This document shows positions 7,283-15,322 of a stretch of DNA of 40,612 bases, piece after piece; position 1 is the stretch's first letter, and each line of letters starts with the position of its first letter. The DNA lies in NCBI GenBank assembly GCA_013286215.1, contig JABDGC010000011.1:1-40612 (forward strand), written 5' to 3'. The translations under genes and the position numbers were made by a program. The notes under the pieces are model-generated. The model was given only the letters and a program-made list of their open reading frames with translations. It was not told where the DNA came from and ran no database searches. The DNA is from Gammaproteobacteria bacterium. GTDB lineage: Bacteria > Pseudomonadota > Gammaproteobacteria > DSM-16500.

Positions 7283-7458
7283 AAGAGATTATACAAAAAA
7301 TCAGGCAGCGGTAGAATAGGTATTTGATGATTTTTAGGGTCTAAAATTCTCAAGGTCTTGGCTTCCAGGTCAACTTGGCTCCAAGCTAAGCTTGCGGCTT
7401 CTTCGCGGCAGAGGCCGGTGAACAGTATTAGCAAGAGATTCTTTAGTTCTGTGTTCAA
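7283..7458 (-). pseudogene. Tyrosine integrase internal fragment
   Basis: The minus strand encodes ELKNLLLILFTGLCREEAAS followed by LAWSQVDLEAKTLRILD and HQIPILPLPDFLYNLL, which is the start of a phage-type integrase catalytic domain around the first active-site Arg. Arg is present but its usual basic neighbour is changed to Cys (GLCREE). The HxLR, second His and Tyr motifs are absent. It differs from the intact integrase at 466-1773, so it derives from another element. The fragment directly abuts the GNAT scrap at about 7282. Confidence 0.7.
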
Positions 7459-7501
7459 GGCATAGCTTCTTTATCATTCACTGTACTTTTTAAACTTGTC
7501 C

Positions 7502-7522
7502 GATATAATTCATTCTAATTTT
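7502..7522 (+). promoter_or_regulatory. Possible promoter element, repeated elsewhere in the window
   Basis: GATATAAT followed by an ATTCTAATTTT tail contains a perfect -10 box (TATAAT, 7504-7509). The same 21-bp block with two mismatches occurs at 11506-11526. No strong -35 is evident. The flavoprotein start codon is 17 bp downstream of the -10, so the mRNA leader would be very short. Confidence 0.35.
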
Positions 7523-7526
7523 ACTC

Positions 7527-8117
7527 ATGGCGAAATCAAGCATGCCTTTCCAGAGGATAAAAGAATGGCTAGACATTGAAAAAAGTAAAGGCTCTAGTAA
7601 TCCTGATTGCATTGTTTTAGCTACCGCTGGCCGCGATGCTATCCCACACAGCCGTATTGTTGCCATTAAAGAAATAACTGACTCCTCAATTTTATTCTTT
7701 ACTCAACCAAGTACCCGTAAGGCACTTGAAATGAAAGAGAATCCTGTTGCCTCAGCTACTCTTTGGCTACCTTTACAGCAACGTGAGGTTATCATGGATG
7801 GCATAATTCACACCCTACCTGATGAAGAAAATGAGTCCTATTGGAAGCAATTACCGCGTGAGCGACAATTAAGGTTTGCCTCTTATGCACCAACATCTGA
7901 TCAGCCTATTGAGTCACTAGAAGTTTTAAACCAAAAGCAAGCCCTCTTGACTGCCAGATACCCAACGGGGCATGTTCTCATGAACAATCTTTATTGCGGA
8001 TATCGCCTGGAAATTCATACCTTTTATTTTTATACGCTGGGGGGCGACTCCTTTTCTGAATACATCCGATTTAAACTTGTAGCTAATGACTGGCAAAAAC
8101 AATTGTTATCGCCATAA
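7527..8117 (+). CDS. Pyridoxamine 5'-phosphate oxidase-like flavoprotein
   Basis: The 196-residue product has the split-barrel layout of PdxH/PhzG-type FMN proteins: CIVLATAGRDAIPHSRIVAIKE (28-49) and ILFFTQPSTRKALEMKENPVASATLWL (about 55-81) correspond to the FMN-binding strands, and WKQLPRERQLRFASYAP resembles the PdxH YWxxRPxxSQxxxxAS segment. The C-terminal RLHDR-like motif of true PdxH is not clear (YIRFKLVANDW instead), so this is probably a paralogue with another oxidase or reductase role. PdxH itself is expected elsewhere in the genome. An internal ATG at 7542 is an alternative start; neither has a strong ribosome binding site. Confidence 0.75.
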   Translation: MAKSSMPFQRIKEWLDIEKSKGSSNPDCIVLATAGRDAIPHSRIVAIKEITDSSILFFTQPSTRKALEMKENPVASATLWLPLQQREVIMDGIIHTLPDEENESYWKQLPRERQLRFASYAPTSDQPIESLEVLNQKQALLTARYPTGHVLMNNLYCGYRLEIHTFYFYTLGGDSFSEYIRFKLVANDWQKQLLSP

Positions 8118-8338
8118 TTAAGCGCTATGAAATCCTTTAATGGCAGTTGCAATAGCCTGATAGGAGGTAAAAAAAATCATAACATTAAAATTCGAATCAT
8201 TACAGTAAATTGAAAAGCATCCTGGCACACACAGAGTCCGGTGTGATTGGCACTATTGAAATCCCATCATCAATGATGTACATTTTATGACTTGTTCATG
8301 CGTAGAAGAATTAAAACCTATTGATCGGAGCTCTCATT

Positions 8339-9265
8339 ATGTCACTCGCATTAAACCCGACTTTCCCCGCTATGGCGTATGAACCAAAAGTTATACAGAC
8401 GGATGACCTTGTGTTCTGGACAGAAAGTTTTGGGGACAAGAAAAATCCAGCATTAGTCTTAATTATGGGGAGCGGGGGGCAGGGAATTTTGTGGCCTCAA
8501 CAATTTTGTGAGCAGCTTGCAAGTAAAGGATTTTTTGTTATCCGTTATGATCATCGTGATACGGGCCTTTCCTCATCGATTAACTATCAAAACTCCCCCT
8601 ATACCTTACTGGATATGGCAAACGATGTAATAAACATTATTGACGCTTACTCTCTCGATAAGGCCCATATCGTTGGAGCCTCTATGGGCGGCGCAATTGC
8701 TATGTTACTCGCCGCACATTACCCTGAACGTATCGCTAATTTAATCCTGCTAATGACGACAGTCGATATGCGACCTGCATTTGATGCTTTCCTTGGCAAG
8801 CTATCCACTAGCACTCTTTCTATGCCTGAAGAGACTATTCTTGCCGCACTAAAGAATATTGTAACACCGCCCGACACTTTAACAGAAAAAGTAAATTCTT
8901 TTATTGATAACGCGCGAATCAACAGCGGCGGCAAAGTACCCATCGATGAGCCGCTTTGTCGACAAATAGGCTTACAAGTTTTCCTTAGAATGCAAAATCC
9001 ACACGGTGTAAGCAATCATTTTCAGGCCGCTCAAGCCTCGCATGATTTACTCAGCAAGACGGCGAGCAAAATAACAGCTCCCACTTTCATCATTCATGGT
9101 GACTCTGACCCTGTTTTTCCTATTGACCATGCTTATGCAACGCAACAAGCAATCCAACATTCTCGTTTAGCAATTATTCCTGATCTTGGGCATGGGATAA
9201 GCAGCGCCGTTTGGCTTACGCCCATTATTGAGAAAATTGTGGAAGGAACCCACGCAAATACTTAA
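8339..9265 (+). CDS. Alpha/beta-fold hydrolase (copy 2)
   Basis: From the ATG at 8339 the product is 308 residues, exactly the length of copy 1 (2084-3010), and most residues agree, including Ser115 (GASMGG), Asp257 (HGDSDP) and His285 (LGHGIS). An in-frame ATG at 8321 exists, but the match to copy 1 and the GGAGC ribosome binding site support 8339. The duplication includes about 30 bp of upstream leader and runs to just past the stop codon. The SDR start ATG embedded in copy 1 is ACG here and no SDR follows. Both copies look intact, so both enzymes may be made. Confidence 0.85.
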   Translation: MSLALNPTFPAMAYEPKVIQTDDLVFWTESFGDKKNPALVLIMGSGGQGILWPQQFCEQLASKGFFVIRYDHRDTGLSSSINYQNSPYTLLDMANDVINIIDAYSLDKAHIVGASMGGAIAMLLAAHYPERIANLILLMTTVDMRPAFDAFLGKLSTSTLSMPEETILAALKNIVTPPDTLTEKVNSFIDNARINSGGKVPIDEPLCRQIGLQVFLRMQNPHGVSNHFQAAQASHDLLSKTASKITAPTFIIHGDSDPVFPIDHAYATQQAIQHSRLAIIPDLGHGISSAVWLTPIIEKIVEGTHANT

Positions 9266-9290
9266 GGCGCTGAGGCTCAGCCAGGTAAAA

Positions 9291-11285
9291 TCACCACCTC
9301 CTCCCCCCTCCGGGCCCCGGTGCTGCAGCCCTAGGAGCATCTTTTGCCAACTCTGCGGTAAAGTCTCTTACTAGCTCATCTAAACGTTCTCTCAGTTTTT
9401 TCTGAGCACATGGGCCGAACACTTCTGGTCTCATTTTACTCAATCTACCCGGTGCATCCTTATACTTCTGTGCCTGTGCAACACGCATAACTGCATCATG
9501 CAGAGCCCTATAGAATAGCTTTAGATTAGGATCCATTTCTTCTCTATAATCAAGAAAAGCATCGTAATCTGCATTTAAAGCAAGATCGGCTCGGCCACTG
9601 AAGTCAACTGTAGCGTAATGGTTGATCAATACGCAAAGGTGGCTTGCAAGTTTATCTCTATAAGCAGGGGTTTTTAATTTCGCACATAAGTCCGTTTTTA
9701 TACGCCTTATCGAGTAAAAACCTCTATCGGCTTCCATCTGCAGCTGCTCATCCAAAAGCTCTGCAAATGAGGTCTCTGTTTCTATTTTGTTATTCATTAC
9801 TATGATCCCACGAAACAGCACCTCTTCAACAAATGTATCTTCGAGACTACCATGCTGATAAAACATGGTTGATAACCACGCGAGAGCAGAAGCACCAACA
9901 GCAGCAGCACTAAAGTATGAACGTGCTCGACTCGCATGAAGTGGAGCAGCAGATAGACGACTTTCGCCTCTATATTCCCTCACAATCCCAGACCCAGGCC
10001 CAGGCCCAGCTTGAGCAGCAAATGAATGATCGCTTTCTTTATCATCCTCCTCCAGCTCAGCATCATAATCAGTAGCAAGCCTAACTTGAGCAGCAGATGG
10101 ACGACCACTTGCTTTATCTTCCTCCTCCAAGTCAGCATCATAATCAGTAGCAAGCCTAACTTGAGCAGCAGATGGACGACCACTTGCTTTATCTTCCTCC
10201 CCCACCAGCTCAGCAGCATAATCAGCAGCAGTGAGAAGCCTTCTTGCTTGCCTTCTTGCTTGCCTTCTTGCTTCTTGATATTCCCTCACAACAATAGCAG
10301 CAACAGCAAGCTCATATTCAATATCAGACACAGATCGAATAGCAGACTTAAATTCAACAACAGGAACCGTAAAAAAATAGTCCCCCCTCAATGCGGGCAC
10401 ACCATAAATCGAAATGAAAGTAGGGGGTGGGGGCGGGCTACCCAGGGGGCGCGTATTAAGGAGCCATTCAAAATGCTCATAAGCATCTCCTACTGAGAAT
10501 CTATCAATACGAGCAGAAGCTGCAGAGAATCGATCGAAGCGCTTATCTCTGCGTCTTTTGATGCTTTCAGGGAGAAGCTCGTCATCTAGTGTCGCAATTG
10601 CTGCTCTTTTATCACTCGTGGTGGAAAGAAACAGGAACAGGTCCTTGGCCTTGGAGTTATATTTATACCCGGCCCTTAGAAAAATTCTATCCAGATGATC
10701 CCTATTTCTTAGAAGCGCGCCGAGCCAAGCGTTGAAACGAGTCTCGTATTCCTCCACCACAAAGTTCGTTGTCACTTGAGTGATGTGCTCTCCCGCGCGA
10801 TCGCGGCAATCATTTTCAATGCTTAACCTGAGCATTTTAATGATTTCCCTACGCAACTCCGCGCCCTTGGTTCTCCACATATCCTTGATAGCAGTCGTAA
10901 CCAAGTCCTTAACCATACTGCATAGGCGAGGCGTGCCGAGCTCTTCCCATGTGAAGTAAGTCACATAGTCTTTAGGCCTGTCACTTTCAAACTGATGTCC
11001 GTTCTCATCGTTCATATAAATTAGAATTTGATTGTAAATAAACTTTTCGAGTTTTTCTGTAGCCATTGCACGCATTGTCTGTAATAATTCTATCCGTTCC
11101 GGTCCTGATTTTCCTGAGATAGAAAGTAACACTGCTTCTTTTATTTCATCGCCTATCTCGGGAAGAAATTTCTGTAATTTATCCCCTAGCATTAAGATCT
11201 CGCGTGAGTATTCAAAGGGAGGAGGTGACACTGCATAGCCCATCACTGGTGCTGCATATCTCAACATTGTTTGGCGTAGCGACAT
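9291..11285 (-). CDS. Large hypothetical protein with 25-residue repeats (candidate secreted effector)
   Basis: About 664 residues from the ATG at 11285, which has GAGGA six bases upstream; an ATG at 11297 adds four residues. No family is recognised. The N-terminal half is helical and charged. A central part carries three copies of a unit of the form DYDAxLEEEDKASGRPSAAQ, preceded by RRQA triplets. The C-terminus is Gly/Pro-rich (PGPGGGRRW). There is no signal peptide or catalytic motif I can name. Size, repeats and low-complexity linkers resemble Legionellales Dot/Icm effector candidates, but this is an inference from composition and context. It is divergent from the membrane protein at 11636. 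Confidence 0.7.
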   Translation of the reverse strand: MSLRQTMLRYAAPVMGYAVSPPPFEYSREILMLGDKLQKFLPEIGDEIKEAVLLSISGKSGPERIELLQTMRAMATEKLEKFIYNQILIYMNDENGHQFESDRPKDYVTYFTWEELGTPRLCSMVKDLVTTAIKDMWRTKGAELRREIIKMLRLSIENDCRDRAGEHITQVTTNFVVEEYETRFNAWLGALLRNRDHLDRIFLRAGYKYNSKAKDLFLFLSTTSDKRAAIATLDDELLPESIKRRRDKRFDRFSAASARIDRFSVGDAYEHFEWLLNTRPLGSPPPPPTFISIYGVPALRGDYFFTVPVVEFKSAIRSVSDIEYELAVAAIVVREYQEARRQARRQARRLLTAADYAAELVGEEDKASGRPSAAQVRLATDYDADLEEEDKASGRPSAAQVRLATDYDAELEEDDKESDHSFAAQAGPGPGSGIVREYRGESRLSAAPLHASRARSYFSAAAVGASALAWLSTMFYQHGSLEDTFVEEVLFRGIIVMNNKIETETSFAELLDEQLQMEADRGFYSIRRIKTDLCAKLKTPAYRDKLASHLCVLINHYATVDFSGRADLALNADYDAFLDYREEMDPNLKLFYRALHDAVMRVAQAQKYKDAPGRLSKMRPEVFGPCAQKKLRERLDELVRDFTAELAKDAPRAAAPGPGGGRRW
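10025..10230 (-). repeat. 75-bp in-frame tandem repeats
   Basis: A 75-bp unit is present in one near-perfect pair (the block starting AGTAGCAAGCCTAACTTGAG occurs at 10071 and again at 10146) plus degenerate flanking units. It encodes 25 residues, ending SGRPSAAQVRLAT. Next to it, at about 10233-10278, a 12-bp unit (CTTCTTGCTTGC) is repeated three times and encodes RRQA. Both keep the reading frame. Confidence 0.85.
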
Positions 11286-11329
11286 AAAAATCCTCATTTT
11301 CTCGTTATAAATATTGATCCGCGTGACTT

Positions 11330-11357
11330 GGGTGTTAAACTTACAGGCTTAACACCC
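11330..11357. promoter_or_regulatory. 9-bp inverted repeat in a divergent intergenic region
   Basis: GGGTGTTAA (11330-11338) and TTAACACCC (11349-11357) form a perfect 9-bp inverted repeat with a 10-base spacer, 45 bp upstream of the repeat-protein start and in the roughly 350-bp gap between divergent genes. It could be an operator or an RNA hairpin in the leader. No poly-T run follows, so a terminator is unlikely. Nothing else of note is seen in the gap except the possible promoter at 11487. Confidence 0.4.
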
Positions 11358-11486
11358 GCAAGACCTCCTCTCTTCTATACCGGCAGCATTGAGAAATTGC
11401 AACCCCCGTAGCAGCTTCCGATCAAGATAGATACCATTATTTTAACTGTTTCGATATAAGGGATAACCTTTAGAGCTTCAACACGG

Positions 11487-11526
11487 TTGTTTTTCCGACT
11501 TACTTGATATAATCGATTCTAATTTT
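11487..11526 (+). promoter_or_regulatory. Possible promoter of the membrane protein gene
   Basis: TTGTTT (11487-11492) and TATAAT (11508-11513) are spaced by 15 bp. The block GATATAATCGATTCTAATTT from 11506 matches the putative promoter at 7502-7522 with two differences. This points to a shared short element rather than chance, but the -35 box is weak. Confidence 0.35.
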
Positions 11527-11635
11527 CATCATCCGACCTGACATTCATCAAAAACGGCCCCCTCAGTATTGACCTGTTCAATATTTATGCTAAGATATGC
11601 CGACAACTAATAAACAACAGCAAAACGAGGTTAAA

Positions 11636-12808
11636 ATGCGAGATAGGGTTTGCAGAGGTGATGCTTCAGAAGCTGGCTATGGCGGTTTATCCCCAGAGCT
11701 TCGCAAGGGCGAAATCAGTCCCTGGATGCAAAGCGGGTTACGCGTTGGCATTATTGCGGCGCTTATTGCTCTTCTCGGTATCGCCGCTTTCTCTATTATA
11801 AGCTTTATTGGCGCTCCCTTTATTTTAACAGTACTCATTAATGCCTGGTTCGCTGGTAGCGTAATCTATTTAGCCGGTCTGAGTTATGGCATTATAAATG
11901 ACCTTATTGGTTGCCGAAAAAATTTACCTTATTTTTCCTTGGGGCACCGACCGGGACAAAAAAGTATCATCCAATCTAACGACCCTAATGCGGTTGGCAT
12001 TGCCTGGGGTATTTTTGCAACAGCCGGCCTCGCTATACCCGCTGGCATCTTATTTTCCGTTGCAACCTTGATTACCGGTTTTATTGGCTTGCCTTTCGCG
12101 GCCTTTGCATTACCGTTCATTGCGGCAATTATTCCAATCATCTTATTGGGAGCACATTTATATTCGCAAAAAAAAGCAAGGCAACGCGAAAAAGGCGGCC
12201 CGCTTGGATATTATGATATTCCTTACATAGATTCCTATCAAGCAGAGCGACTCCGATGCTGGCTTAAAACGTCGAAAGATATCAATTCTTGGCTAAGCAA
12301 TAGTGACCGAAATATGGCTGGCTTTATTGCTATGCCCATTTTTGCAGTTGTTGGCTTAGCTTCCTTTATCACTTTAAGCGCGATTCCCTCGCTATTACCA
12401 GCTGTGATTTTTAGTGCAGCTATCTCCATCTTCCCTCCTGTTGGCCTAGGCATCCTCCTCGCCGTAGGCATTTTTGCTGCCTGCGCCTATCTCTACGTCA
12501 ACCATAAAAAACAAGTTAATAATGGCTATCGATTGGATTTTCCGAATACCGATAAATCAGCGCCTGCGGCTAGCCCCACTTCAACACATCGACGAGTCGG
12601 TAACGTGATAGCGGACGAACCAGCACCCATAGGAACGTCTCCTCGGAAAGCAGCAGTAACACCCGTTATAAACGGCACGATGGCTGAAGAAGCAGAGCCA
12701 ACACCTGCGTCTGAACGTGGACGAAATCGCCCCCCAATAACACATAGCGATGAAAGCAGCGGCGGTGAGCCCCCTGCTCACGAAGCCCTTCTTCAATTCT
12801 CCCCATAA
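11636..12808 (+). CDS. Polytopic membrane protein of unknown function (candidate effector)
   Basis: About 390 residues from the ATG at 11636, preceded by CGAGG; an upstream ATG at 11597 has no ribosome binding site. Hydrophobic segments appear in two groups: three or four helices between about residues 35 and 170, and two between about 225 and 290. A hydrophilic loop with GYYDIPYIDSYQAERLRCWL separates them. The last 100 residues are Pro/Ala/Ser-rich and hydrophilic, ending PPAHEALLQFSP. There is no transporter signature. Membrane hairpins with a long polar tail are a frequent layout of Legionella/Coxiella effectors that insert into host membranes, but this is only analogy. Confidence 0.7.
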   Translation: MRDRVCRGDASEAGYGGLSPELRKGEISPWMQSGLRVGIIAALIALLGIAAFSIISFIGAPFILTVLINAWFAGSVIYLAGLSYGIINDLIGCRKNLPYFSLGHRPGQKSIIQSNDPNAVGIAWGIFATAGLAIPAGILFSVATLITGFIGLPFAAFALPFIAAIIPIILLGAHLYSQKKARQREKGGPLGYYDIPYIDSYQAERLRCWLKTSKDINSWLSNSDRNMAGFIAMPIFAVVGLASFITLSAIPSLLPAVIFSAAISIFPPVGLGILLAVGIFAACAYLYVNHKKQVNNGYRLDFPNTDKSAPAASPTSTHRRVGNVIADEPAPIGTSPRKAAVTPVINGTMAEEAEPTPASERGRNRPPITHSDESSGGEPPAHEALLQFSP

Positions 12809-12963
12809 AGGACGTTAAAAAGTTTTTTAGGTACTATTAAAGTGGCAACCGTTTTCAACAAATTTTTGTCCCTTGCACCTCATTTTACTTATATCCATAA
12901 TTAGGATAGTATGATATTATTTTGCTCATCATTTAAAAACCAAAACAGAGGGGAAACGCCGCT

Positions 12964-14214
12964 ATGATGGCACACCTGGAAAGAAAAACACATGATCGGG
13001 AAGCGCAGAGTCATCAACCCAATACTTCACACTCTACCGGTGAGATTGCGCGCGGCTTAGCGAGAAACAGAACTGGAACGGATGGTGAAGTGAAAACTTC
13101 GTCCGCCGGGCAAGGGATACCGTGGGCGTGGTCACTGCCACATAACGCAAAGGCGCAACAGGTTAACCTTCTCGGGATCATGACCTTATCAACTGGAAAT
13201 CTTTTACACTTATTTCTACTGTCATTCATTAATCCTTCCATACAATATCAATCTCCTTTTTCTGATGAACAATTAAACGCCCTTAGACAAAATCATACGC
13301 TGGTGGGTTATGCCCAACAAATTGCGCGAGGATGGCATGATCGCTCCGATGAACATCGAACTGAGCTGCGCCAGCACTTTAGGCAAGTATATGCCAGTGC
13401 AGCTTCAGGCGGCATGCCGCCTGAAGAACGTGACGGTGTCGACGATAATTGGCGCAATGTTTTTACTGGTTCTCAGCTGCCCCGTCGAAGCTCACATCCT
13501 AGCTCAACGCCTGCAGAAAGCAGTGACCCAGACGGCGATTTACCCCTTCAAATTGCAAACATGATTGCTTATTATTATTACACCAATCTAGAGCTGACAC
13601 TGGATAACGTGGAAAAAGTAATTACGGACTACCTCCCTCAAATCGGTGGTTTAAGCAAAATCACTGACGCTTTTATTGATAAAATTGTGCATGCCCGTAT
13701 TGATAAGGGCCGATATGAGCTACTTTCATTACTACCGGATAAAGATTTTATCAAAGCAGCCGTTGAGCAACTAAAAGGAAACAACAAGTACACAGTGGAT
13801 CAGAAGAGCTTGTCCTTCTTACGGAAATTAGTGAATCAAATTTCTAATTGGTGGACGGGGTCAAAAGTGCCCGCTTCTCCCTTACAGCATTATAAAGATA
13901 CTATTCGCGAGCACTTCGATCGATATATTAGCTGGTGGAAGTTTAGCTGGTTTGGACATCATCATGATAAACGGGCAAGAGTGGTTAAGGCAGAAATTCA
14001 AAAATGCTCCGATGTCAATGAAATACGAGCTATCCTTACACGACAAAAACGCGTAATGCTACAGAAAAGCACCGCAATGGAACCGGTATCCCGCTGGAAC
14101 GATGCTCGTTGGAATTATCGAACTACGTTACATAACGTTCCAACCAAGCCCAGCACATCCGGTTACTATAAAGCAATTACCCAAGCTTTAACGGTTAGAC
14201 CACCAAGCCCCTAA
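12964..14214 (+). CDS. Hypothetical protein (candidate effector)
   Basis: A 416-residue protein with GAGGGG about 10 bases before the start codon; a second ATG follows immediately. No family is recognised. A single weakly hydrophobic stretch (LLHLFLLSFINPS, about 78-90) lies near the N-terminus, followed by a polar Ser/Asp-rich linker and a mostly helical C-terminal half. The C-terminal WWKFSWFGHHHDKRARVVKA with the following EIRAIL helix resembles a short helical module at the end of many uncharacterised Legionella and Coxiella proteins, from memory. It follows the membrane protein on the same strand after a 155-bp gap, so co-expression is possible. Confidence 0.65.
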   Translation: MMAHLERKTHDREAQSHQPNTSHSTGEIARGLARNRTGTDGEVKTSSAGQGIPWAWSLPHNAKAQQVNLLGIMTLSTGNLLHLFLLSFINPSIQYQSPFSDEQLNALRQNHTLVGYAQQIARGWHDRSDEHRTELRQHFRQVYASAASGGMPPEERDGVDDNWRNVFTGSQLPRRSSHPSSTPAESSDPDGDLPLQIANMIAYYYYTNLELTLDNVEKVITDYLPQIGGLSKITDAFIDKIVHARIDKGRYELLSLLPDKDFIKAAVEQLKGNNKYTVDQKSLSFLRKLVNQISNWWTGSKVPASPLQHYKDTIREHFDRYISWWKFSWFGHHHDKRARVVKAEIQKCSDVNEIRAILTRQKRVMLQKSTAMEPVSRWNDARWNYRTTLHNVPTKPSTSGYYKAITQALTVRPPSP

Positions 14215-14400
14215 GGAAGTTCAATGCAAGCGGTCGAACCCAATCGAAAATCGAACATCCGCATGGCTTGCTAGCGAACGGGAAACGAAAAGGGGCAACG
14301 ATAGCAGACAGTCGCTTTTAAGTGCTAAAATCTAAGAGCATTTAATAGCGCCCTCATTAAAAACGGAGGTCACTCCATGCCGCACGCGGTCATATCGACC

Positions 14401-15315
14401 TTATAGGTTAATATCATGCGAAAAAATTTTAACGTTTTTATCCTCAAGGTGCGCTATTAATAAGGAATACTCTGGCACTTCAATCCAGGTCGTCGAATCG
14501 TGGGTTAAGGGCTCAGAAGCAATGATAATGCTGCTTTTCCCTCCCCCTTTCATTTTATATTCCTTGTCATAGTAGCCATAGCGTTCTCCAAAGGTATACC
14601 ACAAGGAATGATAGGTTAAATGGGCCAAGCCATGCGCGTCCGAAGGATACCACCCATAGTCAAAAACAAAGCGGGTTGCTGCGATGAACTTACCATTGGT
14701 AATAAAGAGATTGACGGGCGAATTAAGCACGATATTACGCTTACGCCGAACCATCTGGATAATTTTTAAGGTTTCGAGAATGGCCTTACTGAGGTCTTCG
14801 ACGGAAGGCTCCCCTGATGTCTGAGACAATTGCGATAACAAAATAGCGTAAATCCATTCGCTATCCGTTGTGCCCCGAATACAGGCTTTGTATTCCTCTT
14901 TAATATATTCCAACAGGTCAAATTTCATTTGGCTAAATTCAAACAACACCCCGTTGTGCGCTAAAGCAAGATTCGTCCCCCTAAAAATAAAGGGATGCAC
15001 GTTTTGATCAGACACCACTTGCGTATCCGTATAGGAAACGCCGCGAATATGCGCTAAAAGGCAATAGGGCGTAATTTTAGTTGCGAGATTTCCTAAATTT
15101 TCATCGTAAAACGGCAGCTGCGTCGTTTTGTATATATAAGGCAGCTTGGCTTGATGCGAGGCAATATCCCAGGCCACCATCCCAAAACCAGCCAAGTTTA
15201 AAAGATGTGACATAAATATAGGATGATAACTTTGCTTAATAAAAGAGTTGTCTGGCTTATAAAGCAAATCTTCCGCGATGATCGGTTCACCTAAATACGA
15301 CAGAATTCTGCACAT
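14401..15315 (-). CDS. Class II glutamine amidotransferase-like protein
   Basis: The 304-residue product begins MCRILSYLGEP, so Cys2 becomes the N-terminal nucleophile after Met removal, as in Ntn-type glutaminase domains. Further family marks are HIRGVSYTDTQVVSDQNVHPF (about 89-109), LALAHNGVL (about 115-123) and the RGTTDSEWIYAILL segment. It matches the YafJ/GATase_4 group of stand-alone amidotransferases, whose substrates are mostly unknown. It begins 7 bp after the stop of the cyclic-nucleotide-binding-type gene with AGGTGA as ribosome binding site, so the two form an operon. A role in nucleotide or amino-sugar chemistry cannot be specified. Confidence 0.85.
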   Translation of the reverse strand: MCRILSYLGEPIIAEDLLYKPDNSFIKQSYHPIFMSHLLNLAGFGMVAWDIASHQAKLPYIYKTTQLPFYDENLGNLATKITPYCLLAHIRGVSYTDTQVVSDQNVHPFIFRGTNLALAHNGVLFEFSQMKFDLLEYIKEEYKACIRGTTDSEWIYAILLSQLSQTSGEPSVEDLSKAILETLKIIQMVRRKRNIVLNSPVNLFITNGKFIAATRFVFDYGWYPSDAHGLAHLTYHSLWYTFGERYGYYDKEYKMKGGGKSSIIIASEPLTHDSTTWIEVPEYSLLIAHLEDKNVKIFSHDINL

Positions 15316-15322
15316 AATTGTT

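Noticed and set aside
7207-7458. Intact 83-codon minus-strand gene
   Set aside because: Only the middle is integrase-like; the end reads through the GNAT scrap and the beta-lactamase end, and catalytic motifs are missing.
10026-10496. Plus-strand 156-codon ORF with repeats
   Set aside because: Antisense shadow of the 75-bp repeats in the 9291-11285 gene; no ribosome binding site.
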